Shown in pieces: positions 20,208-30,142 of a stretch of DNA of 64,000 nucleotides. The position numbers and the translations under genes are program-made. Under the pieces are notes generated by a model. The model saw only the letters and a list, made by a program, of their open reading frames with translations, was not told where the DNA came from and made no database searches. How positions within the stretch are numbered: the first letter of the stretch is position 1; each line of letters opens with the position of its first letter. The DNA lies in the NCBI RefSeq assembly GCF_900187015.1, contig NZ_LT906479.1, positions 4,278,001 to 4,342,000 of the forward strand. Reading direction: 5' to 3'. The DNA comes from Serratia ficaria (GTDB lineage: Bacteria > Pseudomonadota > Gammaproteobacteria > Enterobacterales > Enterobacteriaceae).

Positions 20208-20876
20208 ATGCATATTCGCTCCTCACTCCGGCATTATTGGCAGGTCCGGCCCAGGCTGCTGTTCTCGGTCAGTGCCGGGGGGCTGTGCTTTTTACTGCTG
20301 CCCGCCCAGTTTTCGCTGCTGCAGCGGCTGATGATCGGCTGGAACCTGTTGGCCTGGCTGTACCTGCTGTTTCTTTGGCGGCTGATGCTGGTGAGCACGC
20401 CCAAACATATCCGCCAAATCGCCCGCGCGCAGGACGAGAGCGCCAGCACGGTGCTGGCGCTGGTCAGCATCGGCTGTCTGGTGAGCATTCTGGCCATTCT
20501 GTTTGAGCTGAGCAGCGCCAAACAGGCCAGCGACTCGTTGAAGACCCTGCATCTGGCGCTGACCGGCGCCACGCTGGCGGTGTCCTGGTTGCTGTTGCCG
20601 ACCGCCTTCACCATGCATTACGCCCACCAGTTCTACCGCCAGGGCGCGCAGCGGGATCCGCTGCCGCTGCTGTTTCCCGGCAACCTGGCCGAACCGACCT
20701 ATCTGGATTTCGCTTACTTCTCGTTCACCATCGCGGTGGCGTCGCAAACCGCCGACGTGGCGGTCGGCGCGGCCGAGGTGCGCAAGATTACCCTGCTGCA
20801 GTCGGTTATCTCTTTCGTGTTCAACATGGTGATCCTCGGCTTGTCGATCAACGTCGGCGCCAGCCTGCTGGGCTGA
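20208..20876 (+). CDS. DUF1345 family inner-membrane protein
   Basis: A 222-residue protein with about five membrane segments and no signal peptide. The family mark is the segment PTYLDFAYFSFTIAVASQTAD (about residues 164-184), which is typical of DUF1345 proteins. The function is unknown. It lies alone between the divergent mscS and the convergent fbaA. Confidence 0.75.
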   Translation: MHIRSSLRHYWQVRPRLLFSVSAGGLCFLLLPAQFSLLQRLMIGWNLLAWLYLLFLWRLMLVSTPKHIRQIARAQDESASTVLALVSIGCLVSILAILFELSSAKQASDSLKTLHLALTGATLAVSWLLLPTAFTMHYAHQFYRQGAQRDPLPLLFPGNLAEPTYLDFAYFSFTIAVASQTADVAVGAAEVRKITLLQSVISFVFNMVILGLSINVGASLLG

Positions 20877-20884
20877 AAACGAAA

Positions 20885-20906
20885 AAGGCTCCCCGAAGGG
20901 AGCCTT
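20885..20906. terminator. Terminator between the DUF1345 gene and fbaA
   Basis: The perfect nine-base-pair stem AAGGCTCCC / GGGAGCCTT has a four-base loop. On the minus strand TTTTTCGTTTTC follows, making it a strong end for the epd-pgk-fbaA operon. Confidence 0.88.
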
Positions 20907-20932
20907 GCCTGTCTTGCAACCGATGCCGAAGA

Positions 20933-22012
20933 TTACAGAACGTCTACCGCGTTCAGATCTTTGAAGGCCTGTTCCAGACGGGTCACCATGCTGGTCTGCG
21001 CGGCGCGCAGCCATACGCGTGGATCGTAGTATTTCTTGTTCGGCTGATCGGCGCCTTTCGGGTTGCCCAGCTGGCCCTGCAGGTAAGCTTCGTTCGCTTT
21101 GTAGTACTGCAGGATGCCGTCCCAGGTCGCCCATTGGGTGTCGGTGTCGATGTTCATCTTGATCACGCCGTAGCCTACGGACTCTTTGATCTCTGCGTCG
21201 GTAGAGCCGGAGCCGCCGTGGAACACGAAGTCCAGGCTGTTGTGCGGCAGGTTGTATTTCTTGGACACGTAGTCCTGAGAATCACGCAGGATGGTCGGGG
21301 TCAGCTTGACGTTGCCCGGTTTGTACACGCCGTGCACGTTACCGAATGAAGCCGCAATAGTGAAGCGCGGGCTGATGGCGTGCAGTTTTTCGTAGGCGTA
21401 AGCCACGTCTTCCGGCTGGGTGTACAGCGCGGATGCGTCCATATGGCTGTTGTCTACGCCATCTTCTTCACCGCCGGTGCAGCCCAGTTCGATTTCCAGC
21501 GTCATGCCGATCTTAGCCATACGGGTCAGATACTTGCTGCAGATCTCGATGTTTTCTTCCAGAGACTCTTCGGACAGGTCGATCATGTGGGAAGAGAACA
21601 GCGGTTTGCCGGTGGCGGCGAAATGTTTCTCGCCGGCGTCCAGCAGGCCGTCCAGCCATGGCAGCAGTTTCTTCGCGCAGTGGTCGGTGTGCAGAATAAC
21701 CGGCACGCCGTAATGCTCAGCCATCTGGTGAACATGGTGTGCACCGGAGATGGCGCCCAGAATCGCTGCGCCCTGCGGAACGTCAGTCTTCACGCCTTTG
21801 CCGGCGATAAACGCCGCGCCGCCGTTAGAGAACTGTACGATCACCGGAGCACGCACCTTCGCCGCTGTTTCCAGCACGGCGTTGATGGAGTCGGTGCCTA
21901 CGCAGTTTACTGCCGGCAGCGCAAAGTTGTTCTCTTTAGCTACTGCGAATACTTTCTGAACGTCATCACCCGTGATGACACCCGGTTTTACGAAATCAAA
22001 AATTTTAGACAT
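20933..22012 (-). CDS. fbaA: Class II fructose-bisphosphate aldolase
   Basis: Zinc-dependent aldolase that splits fructose-1,6-bisphosphate into glyceraldehyde-3-phosphate and dihydroxyacetone phosphate. The 359 residues match E. coli. Zinc and catalytic residues lie in VILHTDHCAKKLLPW, in TLEIELGCTGGEEDG and in DFVFHGGSGSTDAEI. It is the last gene of epd-pgk-fbaA. A hairpin in the 115-base gap after pgk may tune its separate expression. Confidence 0.98.
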   Translation of the reverse strand: MSKIFDFVKPGVITGDDVQKVFAVAKENNFALPAVNCVGTDSINAVLETAAKVRAPVIVQFSNGGAAFIAGKGVKTDVPQGAAILGAISGAHHVHQMAEHYGVPVILHTDHCAKKLLPWLDGLLDAGEKHFAATGKPLFSSHMIDLSEESLEENIEICSKYLTRMAKIGMTLEIELGCTGGEEDGVDNSHMDASALYTQPEDVAYAYEKLHAISPRFTIAASFGNVHGVYKPGNVKLTPTILRDSQDYVSKKYNLPHNSLDFVFHGGSGSTDAEIKESVGYGVIKMNIDTDTQWATWDGILQYYKANEAYLQGQLGNPKGADQPNKKYYDPRVWLRAAQTSMVTRLEQAFKDLNAVDVL

Positions 22013-22097
22013 GTTACTTTGTCCTGTTTCGTCGGCCGTAGATGGATGTAAATCGATTTTTCATGCCGCGCCGCCGTTGCCGCGCGGTATAAAACAA

Positions 22098-22119
22098 ACG
22101 GGCGGCTTTCGCCTCCCGT
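22098..22119 (-). terminator. Hairpin between pgk and fbaA
   Basis: The minus strand reads ACGGGAGGCGAAAGCCGCCCGT and then TTTGTTTTA, a terminator-like structure with one mismatch. It probably ends part of the pgk transcript, with fbaA also transcribed from read-through or its own promoter. Confidence 0.6.
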
Positions 22120-22127
22120 TGTCTGAA

Positions 22128-23291
22128 TTACTGCTTAGCGCGCTCTTCCAGCATCACGACTGCCGGCAGTGGTTTCCCTTCAACGAATTCCAGGAAAGCG
22201 CCGCCGCCGGTGGAGATGTAGGAAATTTTGTCAGCGATACCGAACAGGTCGATTGCTGCCAGAGTGTCGCCGCCGCCTGCGATGGAGAAAGCTTCGCTAT
22301 CGGCGATCGCGCGGGCGACAATTTCGGTGCCCTTACGGAAGTTAGGGAACTCGAATACGCCAACCGGGCCATTCCACAGAATGGTTTTGGCGTTCTTCAG
22401 GATAACGGCCAGACGCTCGGCAGAGACGTCGCCCATATCCAGAATTTGCTCGTTGTCCTGGATCTCGTTGGCCTGCTTCACGGTGGCCACCGCCTCTTCA
22501 GAGAACTCGGTCGCTACGCGCACGTCGGTCGGCACCGGAATGTCGCAGGTTTCCAACAGTTTCTGCGCGTTCGGGATCAGATCCGGTTCGTACAGCGACT
22601 GGCCCACGTTGTTGCCCTGCGCCGCCACGAAGGTGTTGGCGATGCCGCCGCCGACGATCAGCTGATCGGCGATTTTGGACAGCGAGTCCAGAACGGTCAG
22701 TTTGGTGGACACTTTAGAACCGCCGACGATGGCGACCATCGGACGCGCCGGGTTGCCCAGCGCCTTGCCCAGGGCTTCCAGCTCGGCAGACAGCAGCGGG
22801 CCGGCACAGGCTACCGGGGCGAATTTGCCTACGCCGTGGGTAGAGGCCTGCGCGCGGTGCGCGGTGCCGAAGGCGTCCATCACGTACACGTCGCACAGCG
22901 CCGCGTATTTCTTGGACAAGGTTTCGTCGTCTTTCTTCTCGCCCTTGTTGAAGCGGACGTTTTCCAGCACCACCAGTTCGCCTTCGGCGACGTCCACGCC
23001 ATCCAGATAATCCTTCGCCAGACGAACTGGGGATTTCAGATGATCTTTCAGGTAGTTAACTACTGGCAGCAGGGAGAATTCTTCGTTGTACTCGCCTTCG
23101 GTAGGACGCCCCAGGTGGGAGGTTACCATGACGCGGGCGCCTTGTTTCAGCGCAGCTTCGATAGTCGGCAGGGAGGCGCGGATACGCGCATCGGAAGTCA
23201 CTTTACCGTCTTTCACTGGCACGTTCAAATCGGAACGGATCAGTACGCGTTTACCCGCCAGATCCAGATCGGACATCTTAATTACAGACAT
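22128..23291 (-). CDS. pgk: Phosphoglycerate kinase
   Basis: Pgk makes ATP from 1,3-bisphosphoglycerate in glycolysis. The ATG at 23291 gives [21 protein letters not shown] and 387 residues, the E. coli length; open codons upstream are not conserved. Motifs include the substrate site [19 protein letters not shown] and the nucleotide site [12 protein letters not shown] and [11 protein letters not shown]. It follows epd by 31 bases. Confidence 0.98.
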   Translation of the reverse strand: MSVIKMSDLDLAGKRVLIRSDLNVPVKDGKVTSDARIRASLPTIEAALKQGARVMVTSHLGRPTEGEYNEEFSLLPVVNYLKDHLKSPVRLAKDYLDGVDVAEGELVVLENVRFNKGEKKDDETLSKKYAALCDVYVMDAFGTAHRAQASTHGVGKFAPVACAGPLLSAELEALGKALGNPARPMVAIVGGSKVSTKLTVLDSLSKIADQLIVGGGIANTFVAAQGNNVGQSLYEPDLIPNAQKLLETCDIPVPTDVRVATEFSEEAVATVKQANEIQDNEQILDMGDVSAERLAVILKNAKTILWNGPVGVFEFPNFRKGTEIVARAIADSEAFSIAGGGDTLAAIDLFGIADKISYISTGGGAFLEFVEGKPLPAVVMLEERAKQ

Positions 23292-23322
23292 GGTGAACCC
23301 TCTTAGTTGAATCTCTATAAAA

Positions 23323-24339
23323 CTAGAAACCGCTGGCGGCCATTGCCCGTGTTGTATCCAACATCCGGTTGGCAAAGCCCCATTCATTGTCGCACCAAAC
23401 CAAGGTCTTAATCAGGTGCTGCCCGCTGACCCGCGTCTGTGTACCGTCGACGATAGCGCTGTGCGGGTCGTGGTTAAAATCAATCGAGACTAATGGTAGT
23501 TCCGTATAGTCAACTATACCACGAAATGATCCCCGTGCGGCCTTTTGCAACAGCTGGTTGACCTCTGTCACCTTCACCGCCGAGCTCACGCTGACGCTGA
23601 GATCGATGGCCGTCACGTTGATGGTCGGCACGCGCACGGAAATCGCCTCAAACCGATCGCAAAACTGCGGGAAGATGCGGGTGATGCCCGCGGCCAGCTT
23701 GGTGTCGACCGGAATAATCGACTGGCTCGCCGCGCGGGTGCGCCGCAAATCCGGGTGATAAGCGTCTATCACCGGCTGATCGTTCATGGCGGAGTGGATG
23801 GTGGTCACGGTGCCGGATTCGATGCTGTAGGCATCGTCCAGCAGCTTGATCACCGGAATAATGCAGTTGGTGGTGCATGAGGCGTTGGACACGATGCGAT
23901 GTTCCGCCCGCAGCGTCTGGTGGTTGACGCCAAACACCACGGTGGCGTCCAGATCGTTGCCGCCCGGGTGAGCGAACAGCACCTTCTTCGCCCCCGCCGC
24001 CAGATGGGCCTCGCCATCCGCCCGGCTGCCGTACACGCCGCTGCAATCCAGCACCACGTCGACGCCCAGCTCGCCCCAGGGCAGCCGCTCCACCGCCGGT
24101 TGATGCAGCAAACGGATCGCATCGTCCCCGACGCTCAGCGTATCGCACTCCTGGCGCACGTCCCAGGCGAAGCGGCCGTGGCTGGAATCGTATTTCAGCA
24201 GATGGGCCATCCCCTCGGCGTTCGCCAGCTCGTTGATCGCCACCACGGAAATTTCCGCTCGTCGTCCCGATTCATACAGTGCGCGTAACACGCTGCGGCC
24301 AATGCGGCCAAAGCCGTTTATCGCTATGCGGATGGTCAT
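23323..24339 (-). CDS. epd: D-erythrose-4-phosphate dehydrogenase
   Basis: Epd oxidises erythrose-4-phosphate to 4-phosphoerythronate, the entry into de novo pyridoxal phosphate synthesis. It is a GAPDH-fold enzyme of 338 residues from the ATG at 24339 ([18 protein letters not shown]). The nucleophile cysteine is in [10 protein letters not shown] near residue 155. Epd rather than GapA is indicated by the pgk-fbaA neighbours and by segments such as [15 protein letters not shown]. Confidence 0.95.
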   Translation of the reverse strand: MTIRIAINGFGRIGRSVLRALYESGRRAEISVVAINELANAEGMAHLLKYDSSHGRFAWDVRQECDTLSVGDDAIRLLHQPAVERLPWGELGVDVVLDCSGVYGSRADGEAHLAAGAKKVLFAHPGGNDLDATVVFGVNHQTLRAEHRIVSNASCTTNCIIPVIKLLDDAYSIESGTVTTIHSAMNDQPVIDAYHPDLRRTRAASQSIIPVDTKLAAGITRIFPQFCDRFEAISVRVPTINVTAIDLSVSVSSAVKVTEVNQLLQKAARGSFRGIVDYTELPLVSIDFNHDPHSAIVDGTQTRVSGQHLIKTLVWCDNEWGFANRMLDTTRAMAASGF

Positions 24340-24739
24340 GCTGCTCCTGAAAAAGGGCCTTTCCCGCCGGGGCGAACTCACCGGCGCCGGACCGGCGCTG
24401 ACTGGTTATCTGACTAACCCGCATAGAGTAGTGTATCGCACCGCCCGCTGTGAATCGCCGCGTTGCATTATTCCTCGGCGCCGGCGCCATGCCGCCGCCC
24501 TCACTCCGGCGTTTCTGCTGAATACCGCACCAACTGAAACGCTTCAGCCGAGCATAAACCAAAGTTTTGGCAAAAGGAACAGATGCAGCGAACCGGCGAG
24601 CAACAGGAAGGAGTTTTGCGAGAATAAGATGATCTAGCGCACACTTTTGCCGGAGGGCTGCGCCAGAGACGGGCGACGCAGCGCTGCAATTATCGCCGAC
24701 TGGCCGGGCCCCTCGCCTCGGGCCCCGGCTCTGCCGCCG
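24340..24739. other. Intergenic region upstream of epd
   Basis: 400 bases between the ABC ATPase gene and epd, both on the minus strand. It should contain the epd promoter. The 24705-24727 part has a GGGCCC-rich inverted repeat after the ATPase stop, without a T run. I see no convincing gene. Confidence 0.5.
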
Positions 24740-25810
24740 CTAGCCTTTGGGGAAAATCCATACCTGTTCTGCCGGCAGGGACAGCCGGCACAGCGCCTGC
24801 TCGCGCACCTCGCCGCCGTAGGCGCGCACCACGAGGTCTTCGGCCACCGTACGGAACAGGTATTCCCAGCGATCGCCGAGGTACATGCTGGTCAGCAGCG
24901 GCAGTTCGAGCTGGTTGCCCTGCGGATCCTCCCCCAGCCGCACGCGCTCCACGCGGATCACCGCAATGCCCTCCTGGCCGACCTGCAGTCCGGCGCCCGC
25001 CAGCCCCCACAGCGCCCAGTCCTTGCCTTCGATGCGCGCCCTGTCGCCCTCCAGCGTCACAACCTTGCCGGGCAGGCGGTTGTTGCTGCCCATAAACTCG
25101 GCGGTAAACAGCGTGGACGGCGAACCGTACATTTCCTGCGGCGTGCCCTGCTGCTCGATTTTGCCGTTGTTGAGCAGCAGAATGCGATCGGAGATGGCCA
25201 TCGCTTCGTTCTGATCGTGGGTCACCATCAGCGCCGACAGCCCGAGCTTGATGATCAGTTCGCGCAGGAACACCCGCGCCTCTTCGCGCAGCTTGGCGTC
25301 CAGGTTCGACAGCGGTTCGTCCAGCAGGATCACCGGCGGGTTGTACACCAGCGCGCGCCCTATCGCCACCCGCTGCTGCTGGCCGCCGGACAGCTGATGC
25401 GGGTGGCGCTGGCCCAGGTGCCCCAACCCCAGCTGCTCGAGCACCGCCTGCACCCGCCGGGTGATTTCCGCCGCGGCGATTTTACGCAGCTTCAGCGGAT
25501 AAGCGACGTTTTCAAACACCGTTTTATGCGGCCACAGGGCGTAGGACTGGAATACCAGCCCCAGGTTGCGCTCCTCGGCGGGAATTTCGCTGCGCGCGCT
25601 GCCGTCGTACACCGCATTGCTGCCGATGACGATGCGCCCCTGGCTCGGTTTTTCCAGCCCGGCCACCGCGCGCAGCAGGGTGGTTTTGCCGCTGCCCGAC
25701 GGCCCCAGCAGGGAGACCACCTCGCCGCGTTTCAGCTCCATCGACACCCCTTTCAACACCGGGTTGTCGCCGTAGGTCAAATGCAGGTCTTCTACCGAAA
25801 GTTCAATCAT
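24740..25810 (-). CDS. ABC importer ATP-binding protein (FbpC/AfuC-like)
   Basis: The 356-residue ATPase energises the importer made with the next two genes. Walker A is GPSGSGKTT (about residues 36-44), the signature is LSGGQQQRVAIGRAL, Walker B is VILLDEPLSNLD and the switch histidine is in MVTHDQNEA. A C-terminal TOBE-like domain of about 110 residues follows, as in ferric-iron and related importers. Its ATG overlaps the permease stop by 8 bases, which suggests coupled translation. Confidence 0.9.
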   Translation of the reverse strand: MIELSVEDLHLTYGDNPVLKGVSMELKRGEVVSLLGPSGSGKTTLLRAVAGLEKPSQGRIVIGSNAVYDGSARSEIPAEERNLGLVFQSYALWPHKTVFENVAYPLKLRKIAAAEITRRVQAVLEQLGLGHLGQRHPHQLSGGQQQRVAIGRALVYNPPVILLDEPLSNLDAKLREEARVFLRELIIKLGLSALMVTHDQNEAMAISDRILLLNNGKIEQQGTPQEMYGSPSTLFTAEFMGSNNRLPGKVVTLEGDRARIEGKDWALWGLAGAGLQVGQEGIAVIRVERVRLGEDPQGNQLELPLLTSMYLGDRWEYLFRTVAEDLVVRAYGGEVREQALCRLSLPAEQVWIFPKG

Positions 25811-27572
25811 GTAATTTCACTCCGAAGCGCAGGGCGATCCCCAACCCCAACACCACCAGCAGGATGTTAATGAACGATAGCGCGGCGACGATGTCGATCG
25901 CCCCCGCCGCCCACAGGGAAACCAGCATCGAGCCGATGGTCTCCGTGCCCGGGGAAAGCAGATACACCCCGGTGGAATATTCTCGTTCGAAGATCAGGAA
26001 CATCAGCAGCCAGGAGCCGATCAGGCCGTAACGCGACAGCGGAATGGTCACGTGGCGGGTGATCTGGCCGCGGGTCGCGCCGGTGCTGCGCGCGGCCTCC
26101 TCCAGTTCGGGCCCCACCTGCAGCAGCGTCGAGGAGATCAGCCGCAGGCCATAGGCCATCCACACCACGGTGTACGCCAGCCAAACGCTGAAGATGGTGC
26201 TGCGCAGCGAACGCAGCCAGACGATCAGGTTTTCCCGCAGCCATTCGGCCACCGGCAGCGCCGACAGCCAGCCCTCTTTCAGCGACTTGTCCAGCCACAT
26301 CGGCAGGAACAGGAACACCCACAGGAACGCCAGGCCGGCCAACAGCCCCGGCACCGCGCGCGGCACCAGCACGCTGTAATCGAGAAAGCGGGTCGCGCCG
26401 TCCGGCTTGCGGTGCATGGCGATGCCGATAAACAGATAACAGACCACCGCCAGCGCCCCGCCGATCACCCCTATGGCCATCGAGTTGACGATGGCGCGCA
26501 ACAGGTTGGGCTGCTGCCAGATGGTGCGGAAGGTATTGAGCGACAGCTCGTCCCAAATCGACACCCCTACCCCCCAGTTGGAGATAAAGGCGCGCAGCAC
26601 CACGCCCACCAGCGGCACGCCGATGGTGACGGTCAGCCAGAACACCACCACCGCGCCGGCCACCCAGCGCCATTTGCCCAGCGGCAGCGCGCGGGCCTGC
26701 GACGCCTTGCCCTTGACGGTAACGAAACGGTTGGCGGTGCGCATCAGCCGGCGTTGCAGCATCACCAGCGGAATGGTGATGCAGATAAGCACCACCGCCA
26801 CCGCCGCCATCAGGTGATAAGACGGCGTGCCCAGCTTGTTGGTCAGCTGATACAGATAGGTCGCCAGCACCAGGTTGCCTTCCGGATCGCCCAGCACCAG
26901 CATCAGGCCGAACACCTCCAGCCCGAGGAAGAACAGCAGCACGCCGGCGTACAGGATCGACGGTCGCACCATCGGCAGGCTGACCGCGGTCATCACCTGC
27001 AGCGGCGTCGCCCCGGCGGTGCGCGCCGCTTCCTCCACGTCGGAACCCACGCTGCGCAGCGCCGAGGAAATGTACAGATAGGCGTGGGGAACGTGCGTCA
27101 GCCCGGCGATCGCCACGATGCTGGCCATCGAGTAGATGTTCCACGGCACAAAGCCCAGCAGCGCCTCCGCCCACAGCGAAAAGAAACCGACCGGCCCGGC
27201 GGCCACCACATAGCCGAAGCCCAGCACCATCGGCGACACGAAGATCGGCACCAGGATCAGCGGCTCAATCAGCCGGCGGCCGGGCAAGTCGGTCCTGACC
27301 ATCAGAAAGGCCAGGATGCCGCCCAGCGGAATGGCGATCACCACCAGCCCGAAGGCCAGAATAAAACCGCTTTTCAGCGCTTTGTAGAAATCCGGGTCGG
27401 TAAAGATAAACTCGAAGGCTTCGAGGCTGAACACCTTCGAAGGGGAAAAAAAGGGCGCGGAGAGGAAACTTTGAATGATGATGAACGACAGCGGAACGTA
27501 GATAACCAGCGCGGTTATCAGCACCACCGCGCCGCGCGGCAGGCTCTGCCATTTTCTGCGCCATGCTTTCAT
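25803..27572 (-). CDS. ABC importer permease with two fused membrane domains
   Basis: A 589-residue inner-membrane protein with two tandem MetI-type domains, each with the EAA loop that contacts the ATPase: EEAARTAGATPLQVMTAVSLP (first half) and EEAARSTGATRGQITRHVTIP (second half). The fused layout is typical of FbpB/SfuB ferric permeases. It is longer than I recall for SfuB. It lies between the binding-protein gene and the ATPase gene on the same strand. Confidence 0.9.
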   Translation of the reverse strand: MKAWRRKWQSLPRGAVVLITALVIYVPLSFIIIQSFLSAPFFSPSKVFSLEAFEFIFTDPDFYKALKSGFILAFGLVVIAIPLGGILAFLMVRTDLPGRRLIEPLILVPIFVSPMVLGFGYVVAAGPVGFFSLWAEALLGFVPWNIYSMASIVAIAGLTHVPHAYLYISSALRSVGSDVEEAARTAGATPLQVMTAVSLPMVRPSILYAGVLLFFLGLEVFGLMLVLGDPEGNLVLATYLYQLTNKLGTPSYHLMAAVAVVLICITIPLVMLQRRLMRTANRFVTVKGKASQARALPLGKWRWVAGAVVVFWLTVTIGVPLVGVVLRAFISNWGVGVSIWDELSLNTFRTIWQQPNLLRAIVNSMAIGVIGGALAVVCYLFIGIAMHRKPDGATRFLDYSVLVPRAVPGLLAGLAFLWVFLFLPMWLDKSLKEGWLSALPVAEWLRENLIVWLRSLRSTIFSVWLAYTVVWMAYGLRLISSTLLQVGPELEEAARSTGATRGQITRHVTIPLSRYGLIGSWLLMFLIFEREYSTGVYLLSPGTETIGSMLVSLWAAGAIDIVAALSFINILLVVLGLGIALRFGVKLHD

Positions 27573-27608
27573 AAATTATCCCAATGGTTGTAAACGACGA
27601 CGACCAAA

Positions 27609-27620
27609 GGGCGCGCGCCC
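27609..27620 (-). other. Palindromic hairpin between binding-protein and permease genes
   Basis: GGGCGCGCGCCC, a 12-base perfect palindrome in the 81-base gap. Such intercistronic hairpins often stabilise the binding-protein mRNA over the permease part; that role is an inference here. Confidence 0.35.
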
Positions 27621-27653
27621 CTCAGGCTGACGCGCGTCCGAATGCTGTCCCTG

Positions 27654-28742
27654 TTATTTTGCCGCGGCGGTGCGCCACTGCTTGATATAGTCCAGACGCT
27701 TGGCCGGCTGCAGGTATTCCAGCAGGCTCTCATCCACCGGGATCGGCTTCAGCGCTTTCCCCAGCAGCTTGGTCATGCCGTCGATATCGTTCTTGCCTTC
27801 AATATCGTTGCGAATCGACGGGATATCCGCCTGGTTGGCGAGAATGCTTTGCCCTTTTTCCGACAGGACATAGTCGAACCACAGCCTGGCGGCATTGGCG
27901 TTGGTCGCCTCCTTGCTGATAAAGCTCACGCGCGACAGCACCAGGGTATAGTCCTTCGGATAGGCGATGCCGAGCGACGGGTCGCTCTTGGCGCGGGCTT
28001 CGGCATAAGATCCGAGGATGTTGAAACCGATCAGGTTCTCGCCGGAAGAGACGCGCTCCATCATGGTGCCGGTGGAGGACTGCACCGCCAACCCGCCCTT
28101 GGCCACGTCGGCCAACGTCTTGAAGTAATCAGGATCGGCCTTGAAGTCCTGCACCGACAGCATGAAGCCCAGACCGGACTTTTCGATGTCGTAAGTGGTG
28201 ACTTTCTTCTTGAACTTGTCGGTCTGGCCGGCGATCAGCTTGGCCAGCGCGGCATGGGAATCCGGCGCTTCGTTTTGCGGGATCAGGCGTTTGTTATAGA
28301 TGAACACCACCGGCTCGTAGGTGGTGCCGTAGGCTTTTTGTTGCCATACCGCCCATTTCGGCAGTTGACCCAGCTCGGGAGAGGCGTACTCCTGCGCATA
28401 ATCGCTCGCCAGCTTCAGCGCGGTGTCCATCGACGAGCTCCACACCACGTCGCCGCTGGTGCCGCCCGCCGCCTGTTCGCTGATAAAGCGGTTGTACAGC
28501 TCGGTGCTGTTCATGTCGTTGTATTCGACCTTCACGCCCGGATACAGCGCTTCGAATCCCTGAATCAGCGGCCCCGCCGCCTTGGTGTCGGTGGTGGAAT
28601 AGATCACCACCTTGCCTTCTTTTTTCGCGCCGTCGACCAGCTTCTGGTAGTCGGCGGGGTAGCCCGCCGGGAAGGCGGCATAAGCGGGAACGGAACCCAA
28701 TATGGCCATGGCGACCACAGACGCACTGATTCTTGTCAACAT
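27654..28742 (-). CDS. Periplasmic substrate-binding protein, AfuA/FbpA-like but lacking the tyrosine pair
   Basis: A 362-residue periplasmic protein of the type that feeds two-domain ferric ABC permeases. The ATG at 28742 starts a signal peptide ending near PAYA-AFPAGYP; open codons further upstream lack signal-peptide character. The early strand GKVVIYSTTDTKAA fits the family. The place where ferric proteins have two adjacent iron-binding tyrosines (for example NYYW or HYYR) reads GENLIGFNILGSYAEA with one tyrosine. The cargo may therefore not be bare Fe3+. It is not SfuA as I remember that sequence. Confidence 0.8.
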   Translation of the reverse strand: MLTRISASVVAMAILGSVPAYAAFPAGYPADYQKLVDGAKKEGKVVIYSTTDTKAAGPLIQGFEALYPGVKVEYNDMNSTELYNRFISEQAAGGTSGDVVWSSSMDTALKLASDYAQEYASPELGQLPKWAVWQQKAYGTTYEPVVFIYNKRLIPQNEAPDSHAALAKLIAGQTDKFKKKVTTYDIEKSGLGFMLSVQDFKADPDYFKTLADVAKGGLAVQSSTGTMMERVSSGENLIGFNILGSYAEARAKSDPSLGIAYPKDYTLVLSRVSFISKEATNANAARLWFDYVLSEKGQSILANQADIPSIRNDIEGKNDIDGMTKLLGKALKPIPVDESLLEYLQPAKRLDYIKQWRTAAAK

Positions 28743-28866
28743 AGTCCAACCCCTGGTTACATTTAAGAAACTAAAAATTAACATATAGTTAATGAGACCG
28801 CCGAGGCAACGGCGTTGGTTTGTTATCTTTCGGTTTTGTGAGGTTGGGCGTTTTTCAGCCAATAAA

Positions 28867-28889
28867 AAAGCCCGATTTCACCGGGCTTT
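28867..28889. terminator. Terminator after the DMT transporter gene
   Basis: The stem AAAGCCCG / CGGGCTTT has a seven-base loop. The minus strand continues TTTTTTATT, so it ends the DMT gene before the ABC operon promoter. Confidence 0.85.
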
Positions 28890-28915
28890 ATTCATATAAC
28901 GGGCGTTCCAGGCCG

Positions 28916-29833
28916 CTATGCCCGCAGCCTGGAACGCCGCAGCAGGCGAATTTTCTGCACGATGGCCACCCCGAGCAGCGTCAGGACAAACCCGGCCAGC
29001 TGCACCGGCGAGAGCGCCTCGCTAAACAAGAGATAGGCCTGCAGCGCGGCGGCCGGCGGCACCAACAGCATCAGCGCGGTAATCCGCGTCAGATCGCCAT
29101 GACGCACCATCCAGATAAACAACGCGGTGCCGCCCAGCGAAAGCACCCCGGCCGACCACAGCAGCGAGAACCACAGCGTGGGCGAATTATCCCACTGTCC
29201 CGAGCCCATCACCGCCGCCAACGCGCCGGTAACCAACGCCGCGCCAAGATGCTGGATAGCGCCGGCGGCCCGCAGATCCGCCGCCGCCAGCGAAGACTTC
29301 TGCACCATGATGCCAATCGTCAACGCGACGATACTGCCAAAACCCAACAGGATCGGCAGCAGCGCCATATTGCCGATGTCGATGCCGGTCAGCCGCGGCG
29401 ACAGCACCAACGCCACGCCGATAAAACCGATCGCCAGCCCCGCCCAGGAGCGCAGGCCTATCGGTTTGCGCAACACCAATGCAAAGATCAGCGCCGTGAA
29501 CAACGGCTGCAGGCCACCGATCAACGACATGACGCCGGCGGCAAGACCGTTCGCCACCGCCCACCAGCTGGCGGCGAGATACACGCCGTTCATCAGCATG
29601 CCGGTAAGCAGGTGCATGATGAACTGCCCCCCTTTAGGCCAGGCGCAGTTGGCGGCCAGCAAGGCAAACACCGCGGCGGCTGCCAGGAAGCGGAAAGTCA
29701 GAAAGAGATTGGGATCCGCATGCTCCGCCACCGCGCGAGCGGCGATAAATCCGGTCGACCAGATCAATATCAGGAAAAACGGCGCGATAACGGATTTGCG
29801 CCGATAAAAACTTTCCTCGTGGGTAATTGCCAT
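28916..29833 (-). CDS. DMT superfamily (EamA) transporter
   Basis: A 305-residue inner-membrane protein with ten predicted helices in two EamA repeats; the first begins FLILIWSTGFIAARAVAEHADP and the second near LLPILLGFGSIVALTIGIM. Family members mostly export amino acids or metabolites. I chose the ATG at 29833 (MAITHEESFYRRKS) over the longer frame because the protein then starts with a short polar head before helix 1. It is divergent from the CsaA-like/2-oxoglutarate oxygenase pair and may export the product, which is only an inference from position. Confidence 0.8.
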   Translation of the reverse strand: MAITHEESFYRRKSVIAPFFLILIWSTGFIAARAVAEHADPNLFLTFRFLAAAAVFALLAANCAWPKGGQFIMHLLTGMLMNGVYLAASWWAVANGLAAGVMSLIGGLQPLFTALIFALVLRKPIGLRSWAGLAIGFIGVALVLSPRLTGIDIGNMALLPILLGFGSIVALTIGIMVQKSSLAAADLRAAGAIQHLGAALVTGALAAVMGSGQWDNSPTLWFSLLWSAGVLSLGGTALFIWMVRHGDLTRITALMLLVPPAAALQAYLLFSEALSPVQLAGFVLTLLGVAIVQKIRLLRRSRLRA

Positions 29834-30142
29834 AGAGATACCTGAATAATGCCGTTTGTGGCTCACTGCGCAGCATACTACCGAATTTAACATTGCCTTA
29901 ACAGGCTTTACCGCAAGAAGTCTTGCCCTTGGTAAAAATAACATCTGGCCAACAGGTTAGTTAATAAAGCTGAAATAATATAATTCACCCGCCTTATAAT
30001 TCATTTTAATTTATTACATCGTTGTAAATTTAGTGTTACGAACCCGGGTTTAACTTTCGATTATTTTTCCCTTTCCTCACGTTGTCGGCCTTTCACCCCT
30101 TTGCTAGCCTTCTGAGGGGCATTTATTTATCAGGCGGAAACC
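29834..30142. other. AT-rich divergent intergenic region
   Basis: 309 bases that are much richer in A and T than the flanking genes, with several TATAAT-like stretches near 29985-30020. It probably holds the promoters of both the DMT gene and the CsaA-like operon. No gene seen. Confidence 0.5.

Noticed and set aside
26052..27593. 513-codon frame antisense to the ABC permease
   Set aside because: Rich in His, Gln and Arg with no domain; it mirrors the membrane-protein codons of the real gene.
24740..28742. Identity of the three-gene importer with the classical S. marcescens SfuABC
   Set aside because: The binding protein differs from SfuA as I remember it (no HYYR site, different length and N-terminus), and the permease is longer.
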